A stretch of DNA of 5,134 nucleotides from Streptomyces speibonae (lineage in GTDB: Bacteria > Actinomycetota > Actinomycetes > Streptomycetales > Streptomycetaceae). Positions 1 through 5,114 of the stretch are shown in pieces. Numbering within the stretch: the first letter of the stretch is position 1; the number at the start of each line of letters is the position of its first letter. The notes below the pieces were generated by a model. It saw only the letters and a list, made by a program, of their open reading frames with translations, was not told the origin of the DNA and did no database searches. The position numbers were made by a program, and so were the translations under genes. The stretch spans positions 237,503 through 242,636 of the forward strand of contig KL568543.1 of NCBI GenBank assembly GCA_000715605.1, given 5' to 3'.

Positions 1-15
1 CTGAGGCAGTCCACC

Positions 16-49
16 ACGGCCCCCGAAGGGCCGTCAACTTGCCGTTGAC
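16..49. repeat. Two overlapping small hairpins at the left edge
   Basis: A perfect 7-bp inverted repeat, ACGGCCC (16-22) and GGGCCGT (28-34), encloses a 5-nt loop. A second 6-bp repeat, GTCAAC (33-38) and GTTGAC (44-49), begins on the last two bases of the first, so the two stems compete for positions 33-34. There is no T-tract. They could be the terminator of a gene lying left of the window, or simply intergenic structure; the sequence shown cannot decide. The remaining bases of 1-199 hold no coding region I can support. Confidence 0.4.
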
Positions 50-120
50 CTGCGAGGCTGAAGTGTGCTGAGGCCCACAGAGGGGCGCCGGTGGGTGAAC
101 CGGGGACGGGCGCGCACACG

Positions 121-164
121 CCGGCGGGCGGTGCGGGAGCCGGAGCTCGCGCACCGCCCGCCGG
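121..164 (-). terminator. Strong hairpin terminator of the pitH2 operon
   Basis: The arms CCGGCGGGCGGTGCG (121-135) and CGCACCGCCCGCCGG (150-164) are perfectly complementary over 15 bp. After a single G/G mismatch (136/149) the stem continues with GAGC (137-140) against GCTC (145-148), closing on the tetraloop CGGA. That gives 19 bp in a 44-nt hairpin, 35 nt beyond the stop of the 73-aa gene on the minus strand. No T-run follows on either strand, which is common for Streptomyces terminators. The symmetry means it could also act on transcripts arriving from the left. Confidence 0.75.
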
Positions 165-199
165 ACGGACGCGCTGTGCGGTCAGGCCGCCATGACCCG

Positions 200-421
200 T
201 CAGGCCATGATCAGGTAGATGCCGTACCCCACCGCCGCCGCGCACGCCGCGAAGCAGGCGTACGCGCCGGTGACCGCCAGGGCCGCGGACCGGCCCTGTG
301 CGGCGGCCCGCTCGCGGTGGGACAGACCGGAGATGCCGAGGGTGAACAGGCCCACCAGGGCCACCGTGACCACGAGGCTGACGCCGAAGACGGAGCCGAG
401 GGCCGCCCAGTCGATCTTCAT
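200..421 (-). CDS. Small two-helix membrane protein downstream of pitH2
   Basis: This encodes 73 aa. Two hydrophobic segments are visible: about residues 10-31 (from SVFGVSLVV to the glycine-rich GISGL) and about 47-72 (ALAVTGAY to GYGIYLIM). A short polar loop around SHRERAAAQGR separates them, suggesting a helical hairpin in the cytoplasmic membrane. I do not recognise a named family and see no catalytic motif. The gene begins 31 nt after the pitH2 stop on the same strand, with a good Shine-Dalgarno sequence in that gap, and a strong hairpin follows it, so it is very probably co-transcribed with pitH2 and under the same PhoP control. Its position suggests an accessory or regulatory partner of the transporter, but this is inferred from context only. 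ATG is the start supported by the SD. The coding call is firm, the function unknown. Confidence 0.8.
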   Translation of the reverse strand: MKIDWAALGSVFGVSLVVTVALVGLFTLGISGLSHRERAAAQGRSAALAVTGAYACFAACAAAVGYGIYLIMA

Positions 422-430
422 GGTGCTCTA

Positions 431-438
431 CTTCCTTC
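431..438 (-). promoter_or_regulatory. Ribosome binding site of the 73-aa membrane protein
   Basis: On the minus strand GAAGGAAG lies 9 nt before the ATG at 421. It is a good match to the actinobacterial Shine-Dalgarno sequence and fixes this start. It falls inside the 31-nt gap after pitH2, so the small gene has its own translation initiation signal within a shared transcript. Confidence 0.65.
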
Positions 439-452
439 GTACCGGGTCGCGG

Positions 453-1706
453 TCAGACGGTGGTCCTGGCCGACGGGGTCGCCGGGTCGGCGGACTCCGG
501 GGCCGGGATCGTGACCGAGATCTCGTCGGCCACGGTGCCCGCCGGGGGAGGCGTCACCGCGGCCATGGCCTGCGTCACCACGCCGGACGGCTCCGCGTCC
601 GGCACGTCGTGGTCGTTGACGTTGGTGTGGTCGACGACCTCGCGCCGGGAGACCTTCCAGATCGCGGCACTGGAGGCGATCAGGAAGACGGCCACGAGGG
701 CGGTGCCCCAGTCGCCGAAGCCGCAGATCCACTCGGCGAGCGCGGCGACGAGGGCCGCCGCCGGCAGGGTCAGGCCCCAGGCGACGAACATCCGGGTGGC
801 GGTCGACCAGCGCACCACACCGCCCTTGCGGCCCAGGCCCGCGCCCATCACGGAACCGGAAACGGAATGCGTGGTGGAGAGGGAGAAGCCGAGGTGCGAG
901 GAGGCCAGGATGACCGTCGCGGCGCTGGTCTGGGCGGCGAAGCCCTGCTGCGGCTGGAGGTCGGTCAGGCCCTTGCCCATGGTGCGGATGATGCGCCAGC
1001 CGCCGAGGTAGGTGCCCATGGCGATGGCGAGGCCCGCGGAGAGGATGACCCACAGCGGCGGGTCGGAGTCGGGGGCGAGGGTGCCGCCGGTCACCAGGGC
1101 GAGGGTGATGATGCCCATCGTCTTCTGGGCGTCGTTGGTGCCGTGGGCCAGGGAGACCAGGCCGGCGGAGGCGATCTGCCCGGCGCGGTAGCCCTTCGCG
1201 GCGGCCTTGCCGTCGGCCTTCTTGCCCAGGCGGTAGGTGAGCCGGGTGGCGAACATCGCGGCGAGTCCGGCCACCAGCGGGGCGGCGATCGCGGGGATCA
1301 GCACCTTGGTGACGAGGACGTCGCCGTGCACCGCGCCGAAGCCGGCGGAGGCGACCGTGGCGCCGATCAGACCGCCCATGAGGGCGTGCGAGGAACTGGA
1401 CGGCAGACCGACCAGCCAGGTCAGGAGGTTCCAGAGGATCGCGCCGACCAACGCGGCGAAGATGACCTCGGGACGGATGCCGGCCTCGTCGACGAGGCCC
1501 TTGGAGATCGTGTTGGCGACCTCCACCGAGAGGAATGCGCCGACAAGGTTCAGCACGGCGGACATGGCCACCGCGACCTTGGGCTTGAGCGCACCGGTCG
1601 AAATGGTTGTTGCCATCGCGTTCGCGGTGTCGTGGAAACCGTTCGTGAAATCGAACGCGAGTGCGGTTACCACCACAATCGCGAGGATCAGCGAGAAGCT
1701 TTCCAT
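453..1706 (-). CDS. pitH2: Low-affinity inorganic phosphate transporter, Pit family (PitH2-like)
   Basis: This 417-aa integral membrane protein should import phosphate, in the Pit family as a metal-phosphate complex driven by the proton gradient. Both copies of the family's duplicated signature are visible. The N-terminal half has FDFTNGFHDTANA (18-30) and GLPSSSSHAL (100-109). The C-terminal half has SLAHGTNDAQKTMG (185-198) and GFSLSTTHSVSGSVMG (273-288). Hydrophobic segments fill the region up to about residue 352. A hydrophilic, Asp/Glu/Pro-rich tail of about 65 residues follows (HTNVNDHDVPDAEPSG onward) and is probably cytosolic. The ATG at 1706 gives the full family N-terminus; no strong SD precedes it. 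The PHO operator upstream and the absence of an adjacent PhoU-like (DUF47) gene fit PitH2 rather than PitH1, which is paired with such a gene in S. coelicolor. Family assignment is near certain; the paralogue symbol is inferred. Confidence 0.95.
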   Translation of the reverse strand: MESFSLILAIVVVTALAFDFTNGFHDTANAMATTISTGALKPKVAVAMSAVLNLVGAFLSVEVANTISKGLVDEAGIRPEVIFAALVGAILWNLLTWLVGLPSSSSHALMGGLIGATVASAGFGAVHGDVLVTKVLIPAIAAPLVAGLAAMFATRLTYRLGKKADGKAAAKGYRAGQIASAGLVSLAHGTNDAQKTMGIITLALVTGGTLAPDSDPPLWVILSAGLAIAMGTYLGGWRIIRTMGKGLTDLQPQQGFAAQTSAATVILASSHLGFSLSTTHSVSGSVMGAGLGRKGGVVRWSTATRMFVAWGLTLPAAALVAALAEWICGFGDWGTALVAVFLIASSAAIWKVSRREVVDHTNVNDHDVPDAEPSGVVTQAMAAVTPPPAGTVADEISVTIPAPESADPATPSARTTV

Positions 1707-1753
1707 TTACCCAGGCAATCGTTCGAGGTCATTGGCTGATCGAACGTAGGTAA

Positions 1754-1797
1754 CCCGGGTGAACGGAAGATGAACTGGAACGGGCATCGGGGTGACT
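1754..1797 (-). promoter_or_regulatory. PHO box: PhoP operator of in-register 11-nt direct repeats
   Basis: Read on the minus strand toward pitH2, four consecutive 11-nt units are in register: AGTCACCCCGA (1797-1787), TGCCCGTTCCA (1786-1776), GTTCATCTTCC (1775-1765) and GTTCACCCGGG (1764-1754). The last two match the Streptomyces PHO-box consensus G(G/T)TCAYYYR(G/C)G closely, the first fits its core, and the second is degenerate. The last unit ends 47 nt before the pitH2 ATG, a suitable position for activation by PhoP. As I recall, published work on the S. coelicolor pitH2 promoter describes PhoP binding to four 11-nt repeats flanked by two weaker ones, which this resembles. No convincing -10 hexamer is visible; TACGTT (1748-1743) is the best candidate, but its spacing is poor. 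Confidence 0.85.
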
Positions 1798-1842
1798 GTA
1801 AGAGGGGGTGGCCGCTCCGCCGGACGGCCGGGGCCGACTGGC

Positions 1843-1846
1843 AGGA
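1843..1846 (+). promoter_or_regulatory. Ribosome binding site selecting the aldolase start
   Basis: AGGA ends 7 nt before the ATG at 1854. It supports that start over the in-frame ATG at 1770, which lies inside the PHO operator and would add 28 residues unlike the family. Confidence 0.55.
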
Positions 1847-1853
1847 TCGCGCC

Positions 1854-2549
1854 ATGACTGAGCAGCTGCGGAACGGCCGGAGACACGCGGACGAGGACGA
1901 GGCGCGTGCCTGGGTGGAGCTGGTGGAGACCGCGTGCCGGAGCGTCGCCGACGGACTCGTCGTCGGCACCTCCGGCAACGTCTCCGTGCGGGTCGGCGAG
2001 ACGGTCCTGGTCACCCCGTCGGGGGTACCGTACGACCGGCTGACGCCGGACGACGTGACCGGGGTCGACCTGGCCGGCCGGCAGGTGATCGGCACGCTCC
2101 TCCCGACCAGCGAGCTGCCCCTGCATCTGGCGGTGTACCGCACGACCGGCGCGCGTGCCGTCGTGCACACGCACGCCGTGCACGCCACGGCCGTCTCCAC
2201 GCTCGTCGACGAGCTGCCGCTGATCCACTACATGGCGGCGGCACTGGGCGGCCCCGTCCGGGTCGCCCGCTACGCCACGTACGGCACCGACCGGCTGGCC
2301 GAGCACATGCTCCGCGCCCTCGACGGCCGCACCGGCTGCCTGCTGCGGAACCACGGCACGGTCACCCACGGCACGACCCTCGGCCAGGCCTACGACCGCA
2401 CGGCCCAGCTGGAATGGATGTGCCGGGTCTGGCTGACGGCGTCCTCGGTCCCGGGCCTGACCCCCCACCTCCTGACCCGCGAGCAGTTGACGGAGGTGAG
2501 TGAACGCCTGACCACCTACGGCCAGCACGGCAGCGCCTCCAGCGCTTGA
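1854..2549 (+). CDS. Class II aldolase, FucA/AraD-like (probable L-fuculose-phosphate aldolase family)
   Basis: This 231-aa cytosolic protein belongs to the zinc-dependent class II aldolase/epimerase family, whose members cleave a sugar phosphate such as L-fuculose-1-phosphate to dihydroxyacetone phosphate and an aldehyde. Family landmarks occur in order: GTSGNVSVR (38-46) and TPSG (54-57), which form the phosphate-binding site in FucA; PTSELPLH (84-91) with the probable catalytic Glu87; HTHAVH (105-110) with metal ligands His105 and His107; IHYM with Tyr126, which appears to match the FucA active-site tyrosine; and NHG with third ligand His167. All key residues are present and the length is typical of FucA, so the enzyme should be active. 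True substrate cannot be told from sequence; no fucose or arabinose genes are nearby. It is divergent from pitH2 across 147 bp, and the PHO repeats lie about 57-100 bp upstream. A hairpin follows its stop. Confidence 0.93.
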   Translation: MTEQLRNGRRHADEDEARAWVELVETACRSVADGLVVGTSGNVSVRVGETVLVTPSGVPYDRLTPDDVTGVDLAGRQVIGTLLPTSELPLHLAVYRTTGARAVVHTHAVHATAVSTLVDELPLIHYMAAALGGPVRVARYATYGTDRLAEHMLRALDGRTGCLLRNHGTVTHGTTLGQAYDRTAQLEWMCRVWLTASSVPGLTPHLLTREQLTEVSERLTTYGQHGSASSA

Positions 2550-2565
2550 GGAACGGGGGAGCGGG

Positions 2566-2590
2566 GGTCCGGGGGGAGCGCCCCCGGACC
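2566..2590 (+). terminator. Hairpin terminator after the aldolase gene
   Basis: GGTCCGGGGG (2566-2575) pairs perfectly over 10 bp with CCCCCGGACC (2581-2590) around the 5-nt loop GAGCG. It starts 17 nt after the aldolase stop codon. GC-rich hairpins without a T-run at gene ends are usual in Streptomyces. It argues that the hydrolase downstream is mainly expressed from its own promoter. Confidence 0.65.
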
Positions 2591-2671
2591 GGGACGGGAA
2601 GGGGCGACGGGGGCCGAAAACACCCCCCGGTCCCCACCGTTGAACCGGCCCACTGGCCGGGTACCCGTCCC
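2591..2671 (+). repeat. Nested inverted repeats in the aldolase-hydrolase gap
   Basis: Three further inverted repeats crowd this gap. GGGACGGG (2591-2598) pairs with CCCGTCCC (2664-2671) and encloses the rest. CGGGGG (2608-2613) pairs with CCCCCG (2624-2629). CCGGCC (2645-2650) pairs with GGCCGG (2655-2660) around CACT. If transcribed, the segment could fold into a multi-branched structure just upstream of the hydrolase start. It matches no riboswitch class that I recognise. Confidence 0.4.
2640..2667 (+). promoter_or_regulatory. Candidate promoter of the hydrolase gene
   Basis: TTGAAC (2640-2645) resembles the housekeeping -35 TTGACR. After a 16-nt spacer, TACCCG (2662-2667) is a poor -10 that keeps only the leading TA. 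Seven bases later comes the GTG at 2675, so a transcript from here would be leaderless or nearly so, in keeping with the missing Shine-Dalgarno sequence. The -10 match is weak, so this is tentative. Confidence 0.25.
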
Positions 2672-2674
2672 GAC

Positions 2675-3817
2675 GTGACACTGGAAACCGTGCGCACTGT
2701 CAGAGCGACGGCCGCTGCCGTCACCGCCGTGCTGGGCGCCGGCGCCGCCGCCGTGGCCGCCGGGCGCTTCGCCAGCGACGCCGCCCTCAGGATCCCGCCC
2801 GGCGGCCCCCTGCCCACCGAGCCCGCACTCACCGTCCACGCCACCGCCGCCGGCCAGGTCACCCTCACCCGGGACCTCGCCGCCCTCCGCCCCGGCCGCC
2901 ACGGTCTCGCCGGCAACGGCTTCCACGCGGTGGTCGGACCCGTGCTGTCCGGCACCTCCAACCCCGCCGACACCGTCGTGCGCCGGCTGGAGCGCGTCAC
3001 GCACGGCACCCTGGAACCCGGCGACCGCGCCCGGCTCACCCCGGCCGTGTACACCGGCGACCCGGGCACCGCCCTCGGCCTGGACCACACCGACCTCGAC
3101 GTCCCCGGCGAACTGGGCCCCCTGCCCGTCTGGTTCGTGCCGGGCGCCCGGGACACCTGGGTGATCGCCGTCCACGGCCTGGGCACCACCCGGGAACACC
3201 CCCTGAACGTCCTGGAGGTCCTGCACCACCACCGCTTCCCGGTGCTCCTCCCGGCCTACCGCGGCGACCCCGGCGCACCGGGCGCACCGGACCGCCTCAA
3301 CCACCTCGGGGAGGCCGAGTGGCGCGATCTGGACGCCGTGCTGCGCCACGCCGTGGACTCCGGCGCCCGGCAGGTGATCCTCTACGGCTTCTCCACCGGC
3401 GCGACCATGGCGCTGCGCGCCACCGCCCGCTCCGAGCTGCGCGACCGCGTCGCCGGCCTCGTCCTCGACTCCCCGGTGCTCAGCTGGGAGGCGACCCTGC
3501 GCGCCCTCGCCGCCGCCCACCACACCCCGGGCGTGCTGCTGCCGCTGGCCGTCCGCGCCGCACAGGGCCGCACGGGGCTGTACGGCGACCGCAGGCCCGG
3601 CGCCGTCCACCTGGACCGCGTGAGCGTCCCCACGCAGATCTTCCACGGACCCGACGACGCCGTGGCACCCTGGCGGTTCTCCCGCGCCCTCGCCGCCGCC
3701 CAGCCGGACTTCGTCACCCTGCGCACCGTCAGGGGCGCCCCCCACGCCGCCATGTGGAACGCCGACCCGCAGGCGTACGAGGAGGGCCTGCGACGCTTCC
3801 TCACCCCGCTGATGTGA
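2675..3817 (+). CDS. Alpha/beta hydrolase with N-terminal membrane anchor
   Basis: With the GTG start at 2675 this encodes 380 aa. An Ala/Val-rich hydrophobic segment (about 11-31) preceded by two arginines looks like a signal anchor, with no lipobox or clear signal-peptidase site. Residues 32-155 form an N-terminal region with no motif I recognise. The alpha/beta hydrolase fold follows: VIAVHGLG (163-170) as oxyanion-hole strand, GFSTG with nucleophile Ser240, HGPDDAV with the likely acid Asp328, and GAPH with His357, giving a complete triad and predicted esterase, lipase or peptidase-like activity. The substrate is unknown. The order and spacing resemble actinobacterial alpha/beta-hydrolases of the dienelactone hydrolase/DAP type. 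Starts are uncertain: GTG 2690 is possible, while a TTG at 2546 overlapping the aldolase stop would translate through the terminator hairpin and is unlikely. It lies 125 bp after the aldolase. Confidence 0.88.
   Translation: MTLETVRTVRATAAAVTAVLGAGAAAVAAGRFASDAALRIPPGGPLPTEPALTVHATAAGQVTLTRDLAALRPGRHGLAGNGFHAVVGPVLSGTSNPADTVVRRLERVTHGTLEPGDRARLTPAVYTGDPGTALGLDHTDLDVPGELGPLPVWFVPGARDTWVIAVHGLGTTREHPLNVLEVLHHHRFPVLLPAYRGDPGAPGAPDRLNHLGEAEWRDLDAVLRHAVDSGARQVILYGFSTGATMALRATARSELRDRVAGLVLDSPVLSWEATLRALAAAHHTPGVLLPLAVRAAQGRTGLYGDRRPGAVHLDRVSVPTQIFHGPDDAVAPWRFSRALAAAQPDFVTLRTVRGAPHAAMWNADPQAYEEGLRRFLTPLM
3272..3289 (+). repeat. In-frame tandem duplication of 9 bp
   Basis: GGCGCACCG occurs twice back to back (3272-3280 and 3281-3289), encoding Gly-Ala-Pro twice at hydrolase residues 200-205. 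This is a surface loop just after the PAYRGD strand end of the hydrolase fold. The copies are identical at every base, which suggests a recent slippage duplication, and it is tolerated because it keeps the frame. Confidence 0.6.
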
Positions 3818-3831
3818 GGCCCTTCCCGGTG

Positions 3832-3931
3832 ATTCCGTTTGGCGTCGTACCACTGGCCTGATTCGCTCTCTGCCGCCGCTTCCGGCCCGGGGTTCGGGCC
3901 CTCCCCGGGGCCCCGTCGACATTCCGTTTGG
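3832..3931 (+). repeat. Direct repeat ATTCCGTTTGG, two copies 89 bp apart
   Basis: The 11-mer ATTCCGTTTGG is found exactly at 3832-3842 and 3921-3931, both in the 146-bp gap before the truncated gene. Each copy ends in TTTGG, which overlaps a possible -35 element: TTGGCG at 3839-3844 and TTGGGT at 3928-3933. They could be duplicated promoter elements or a pair of regulator sites. No regulator can be named. Confidence 0.5.
3884..3912 (+). terminator. Possible terminator after the hydrolase gene
   Basis: GGCCCG (3884-3889) pairs with CGGGCC (3895-3900) around GGGTT. Alternatively GGCCCGGGG (3884-3892) pairs with CCCCGGGGCC (3903-3912) with one bulged base. Either fold is GC-rich and lies 66-95 nt past the hydrolase stop and before the candidate promoter of the next gene. 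It is weaker than the two other hairpins in this window. Confidence 0.4.
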
Positions 3932-3957
3932 GTTTTCGGACCATCAACCGCAAGACT
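3928..3957 (+). promoter_or_regulatory. Candidate promoter for a leaderless transcript of the truncated gene
   Basis: TTGGGT (3928-3933) and AAGACT (3952-3957) are separated by 18 nt and partly match TTGACR and TAGRRT. The GTG at 3964 begins 7 nt after the -10, where transcription would start, so the mRNA would be leaderless. The absence of any Shine-Dalgarno sequence before this GTG supports the idea. The hexamer matches are modest. Confidence 0.3.
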
Positions 3958-3963
3958 GCACCC

Positions 3964-5114
3964 GTGACGTCCCGTATCCCGCGCGACTCCAGGCTCCGAC
4001 TCGTCGGCCCGCGACCCCTGGCCGCCGCCCCCGCCGCGATCAGCCGGCAGCGCCCGCGCCGCCCCGCGCCACGCCCCCCGGAGGGCACTCCCGCGCCCGC
4101 GGAGCTGGCCAAAATGGCCCGCTCCTGTCTGGCCGCGGCGGCCCGCGTCGCCCGCTGGGCCGACGCCGCCCTCGGCCCCGGCCGGGACGGCGCCACCGCC
4201 GACGGCAAGGCCACCCTCTCCGACGCGAGCGCCGAACGTGCCGCCCGGGACCTGGGCCTGACCACCGCTCAGGTCCGTGCCGACTGGGACACCGCACGCC
4301 TGGCCGGTCTGATCGAGGTGCACGGCGACACGGCCCGCCCCGGCTGGCGGCTGCGCGCCTGGGACCGCGACGACAGCGCCGTCCTGCGCGGCTGGGTCGC
4401 CCTCTGCGACGCCTGGTCGCTCGCCTGCCCCGAGCCCGAGGAGTACGAGCCCGCCACCGTCGCCGAGGTCGTCACGGCCATGCCGCAGGTGCTCTCCTTC
4501 CTCCAGCTGTCCGCCGGCCCCGTCCCCGTGCCGCAGCTCCTCGACCTCCTCCAGCAGCGCGTCACCGAGCTCCGTACCGAGCGCTGCGAGATCGACTACG
4601 TGCCGCAGGCGGACGACGCGCCCGGACCCGCGGACGACCGGCCCGGAACCGGGCCCGGGACCCTCCAGCGGCCCCGTCCCGCACTCGCCGGGCCCGCGGC
4701 CGACGCCCCGCTCGAACCGCTGCTCGACTGGGCGCTGCGCGCCCTCGCCTCCGTCGGCGCCCTCACCTACGGCGACGGACAGGCCACCCTCACCCCGCTG
4801 GGCAGCTGGGCGGTGTGGGTCAAGCTGGAGCAGATCTGCGTCGCGGCGCAGAGCCCCGCCGGGAACATCGAGCAGGGCGCCGAGGACATGCTGCGCGGCT
4901 GCGCCCAGCTGCGCCCCAACGCGGCCCGCGCCGAGTACCGCGCCTGGCTCGCCGCCCGGCCCGTCGCCGGCGCCGTCAGCGAGCTGATCGCCGCCGCCCG
5001 GGGCGAGGACGCCCTGCTGCGCGGCCTGGCCTTCGAGGCGCTGCGCGTGGTCGGCGCCCCGGCCGAACCCGAGGTGCGCACCGTGCTCGACGAGCCGACG
5101 CTGCGGCCGTACGC
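3964..5114 (+). CDS. Actinobacterial protein of unknown function, 3' end cut off by contig edge
   Basis: An open frame from GTG 3964 runs uninterrupted to the window end: 383 complete genomic codons plus an Ala whose third base is adapter. No ATG precedes the ATG at 4114 (residue 51), which is an alternative start. Residues 1-47 are Arg/Pro/Ala-rich and look disordered. Residues 48-132 are mostly helical, with a possible winged-helix pattern (SDASAERAARDLGLTTAQV, then LIEVHGDTARPGWRL). Residues 215-248 are a Pro/Asp/Gly linker. A second such pattern follows (LLDWALRALASVGALTY, then GQATLTPLGSWAV, 253-284). Residues 286-383 are helical, with a HEAT-like stretch near LLRGLAFEALRVVGAPAEPEVR (351-372). 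There is no signal peptide, membrane segment or catalytic motif. I do not recognise the family; two wing-like modules allow, but do not prove, nucleic-acid or protein binding. Codon use matches the neighbours, and the coding call is firm. Confidence 0.8.

Noticed and set aside
65..514. 149-aa plus-strand ORF in the left region
   Set aside because: It runs through the terminator hairpin and antisense to the small membrane protein, is Arg/Gly-rich, and has no SD or domain.
219..1739. 506-aa plus-strand ORF opposite pitH2
   Set aside because: It is antisense to a confidently identified transporter and has the Gly/Arg/Asp-rich, low-complexity composition typical of shadow frames in high-GC DNA; no motifs.
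1770..1853. Upstream start extending the aldolase by 28 residues
   Set aside because: The ATG at 1770 lies inside the PHO operator, has no SD, and the added residues are unlike the family; ATG 1854 has AGGA at correct spacing.
2546..2674. TTG start overlapping the aldolase stop as hydrolase start (translational coupling)
   Set aside because: The added 43 residues are Gly/Arg/Pro-rich and are encoded by the terminator hairpin and nested inverted repeats; the membrane anchor is best presented from GTG 2675 or 2690.
1707..2681. 324-aa minus-strand ORF opposite the aldolase
   Set aside because: It would span the PHO operator and the aldolase and end against the pitH2 start; composition is shadow-like, and the plus strand has all class II aldolase motifs.
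2516..3922. 468-aa minus-strand ORF opposite the hydrolase
   Set aside because: It covers the hydrolase and both intergenic hairpin regions, with Gly/Val/Ala/Gln-rich composition and no recognisable domain; the plus strand holds a complete catalytic triad.
3382..4323. 313-aa minus-strand ORF across the hydrolase end and the truncated gene start
   Set aside because: It crosses two plus-strand genes and their spacer, and it has no motifs.
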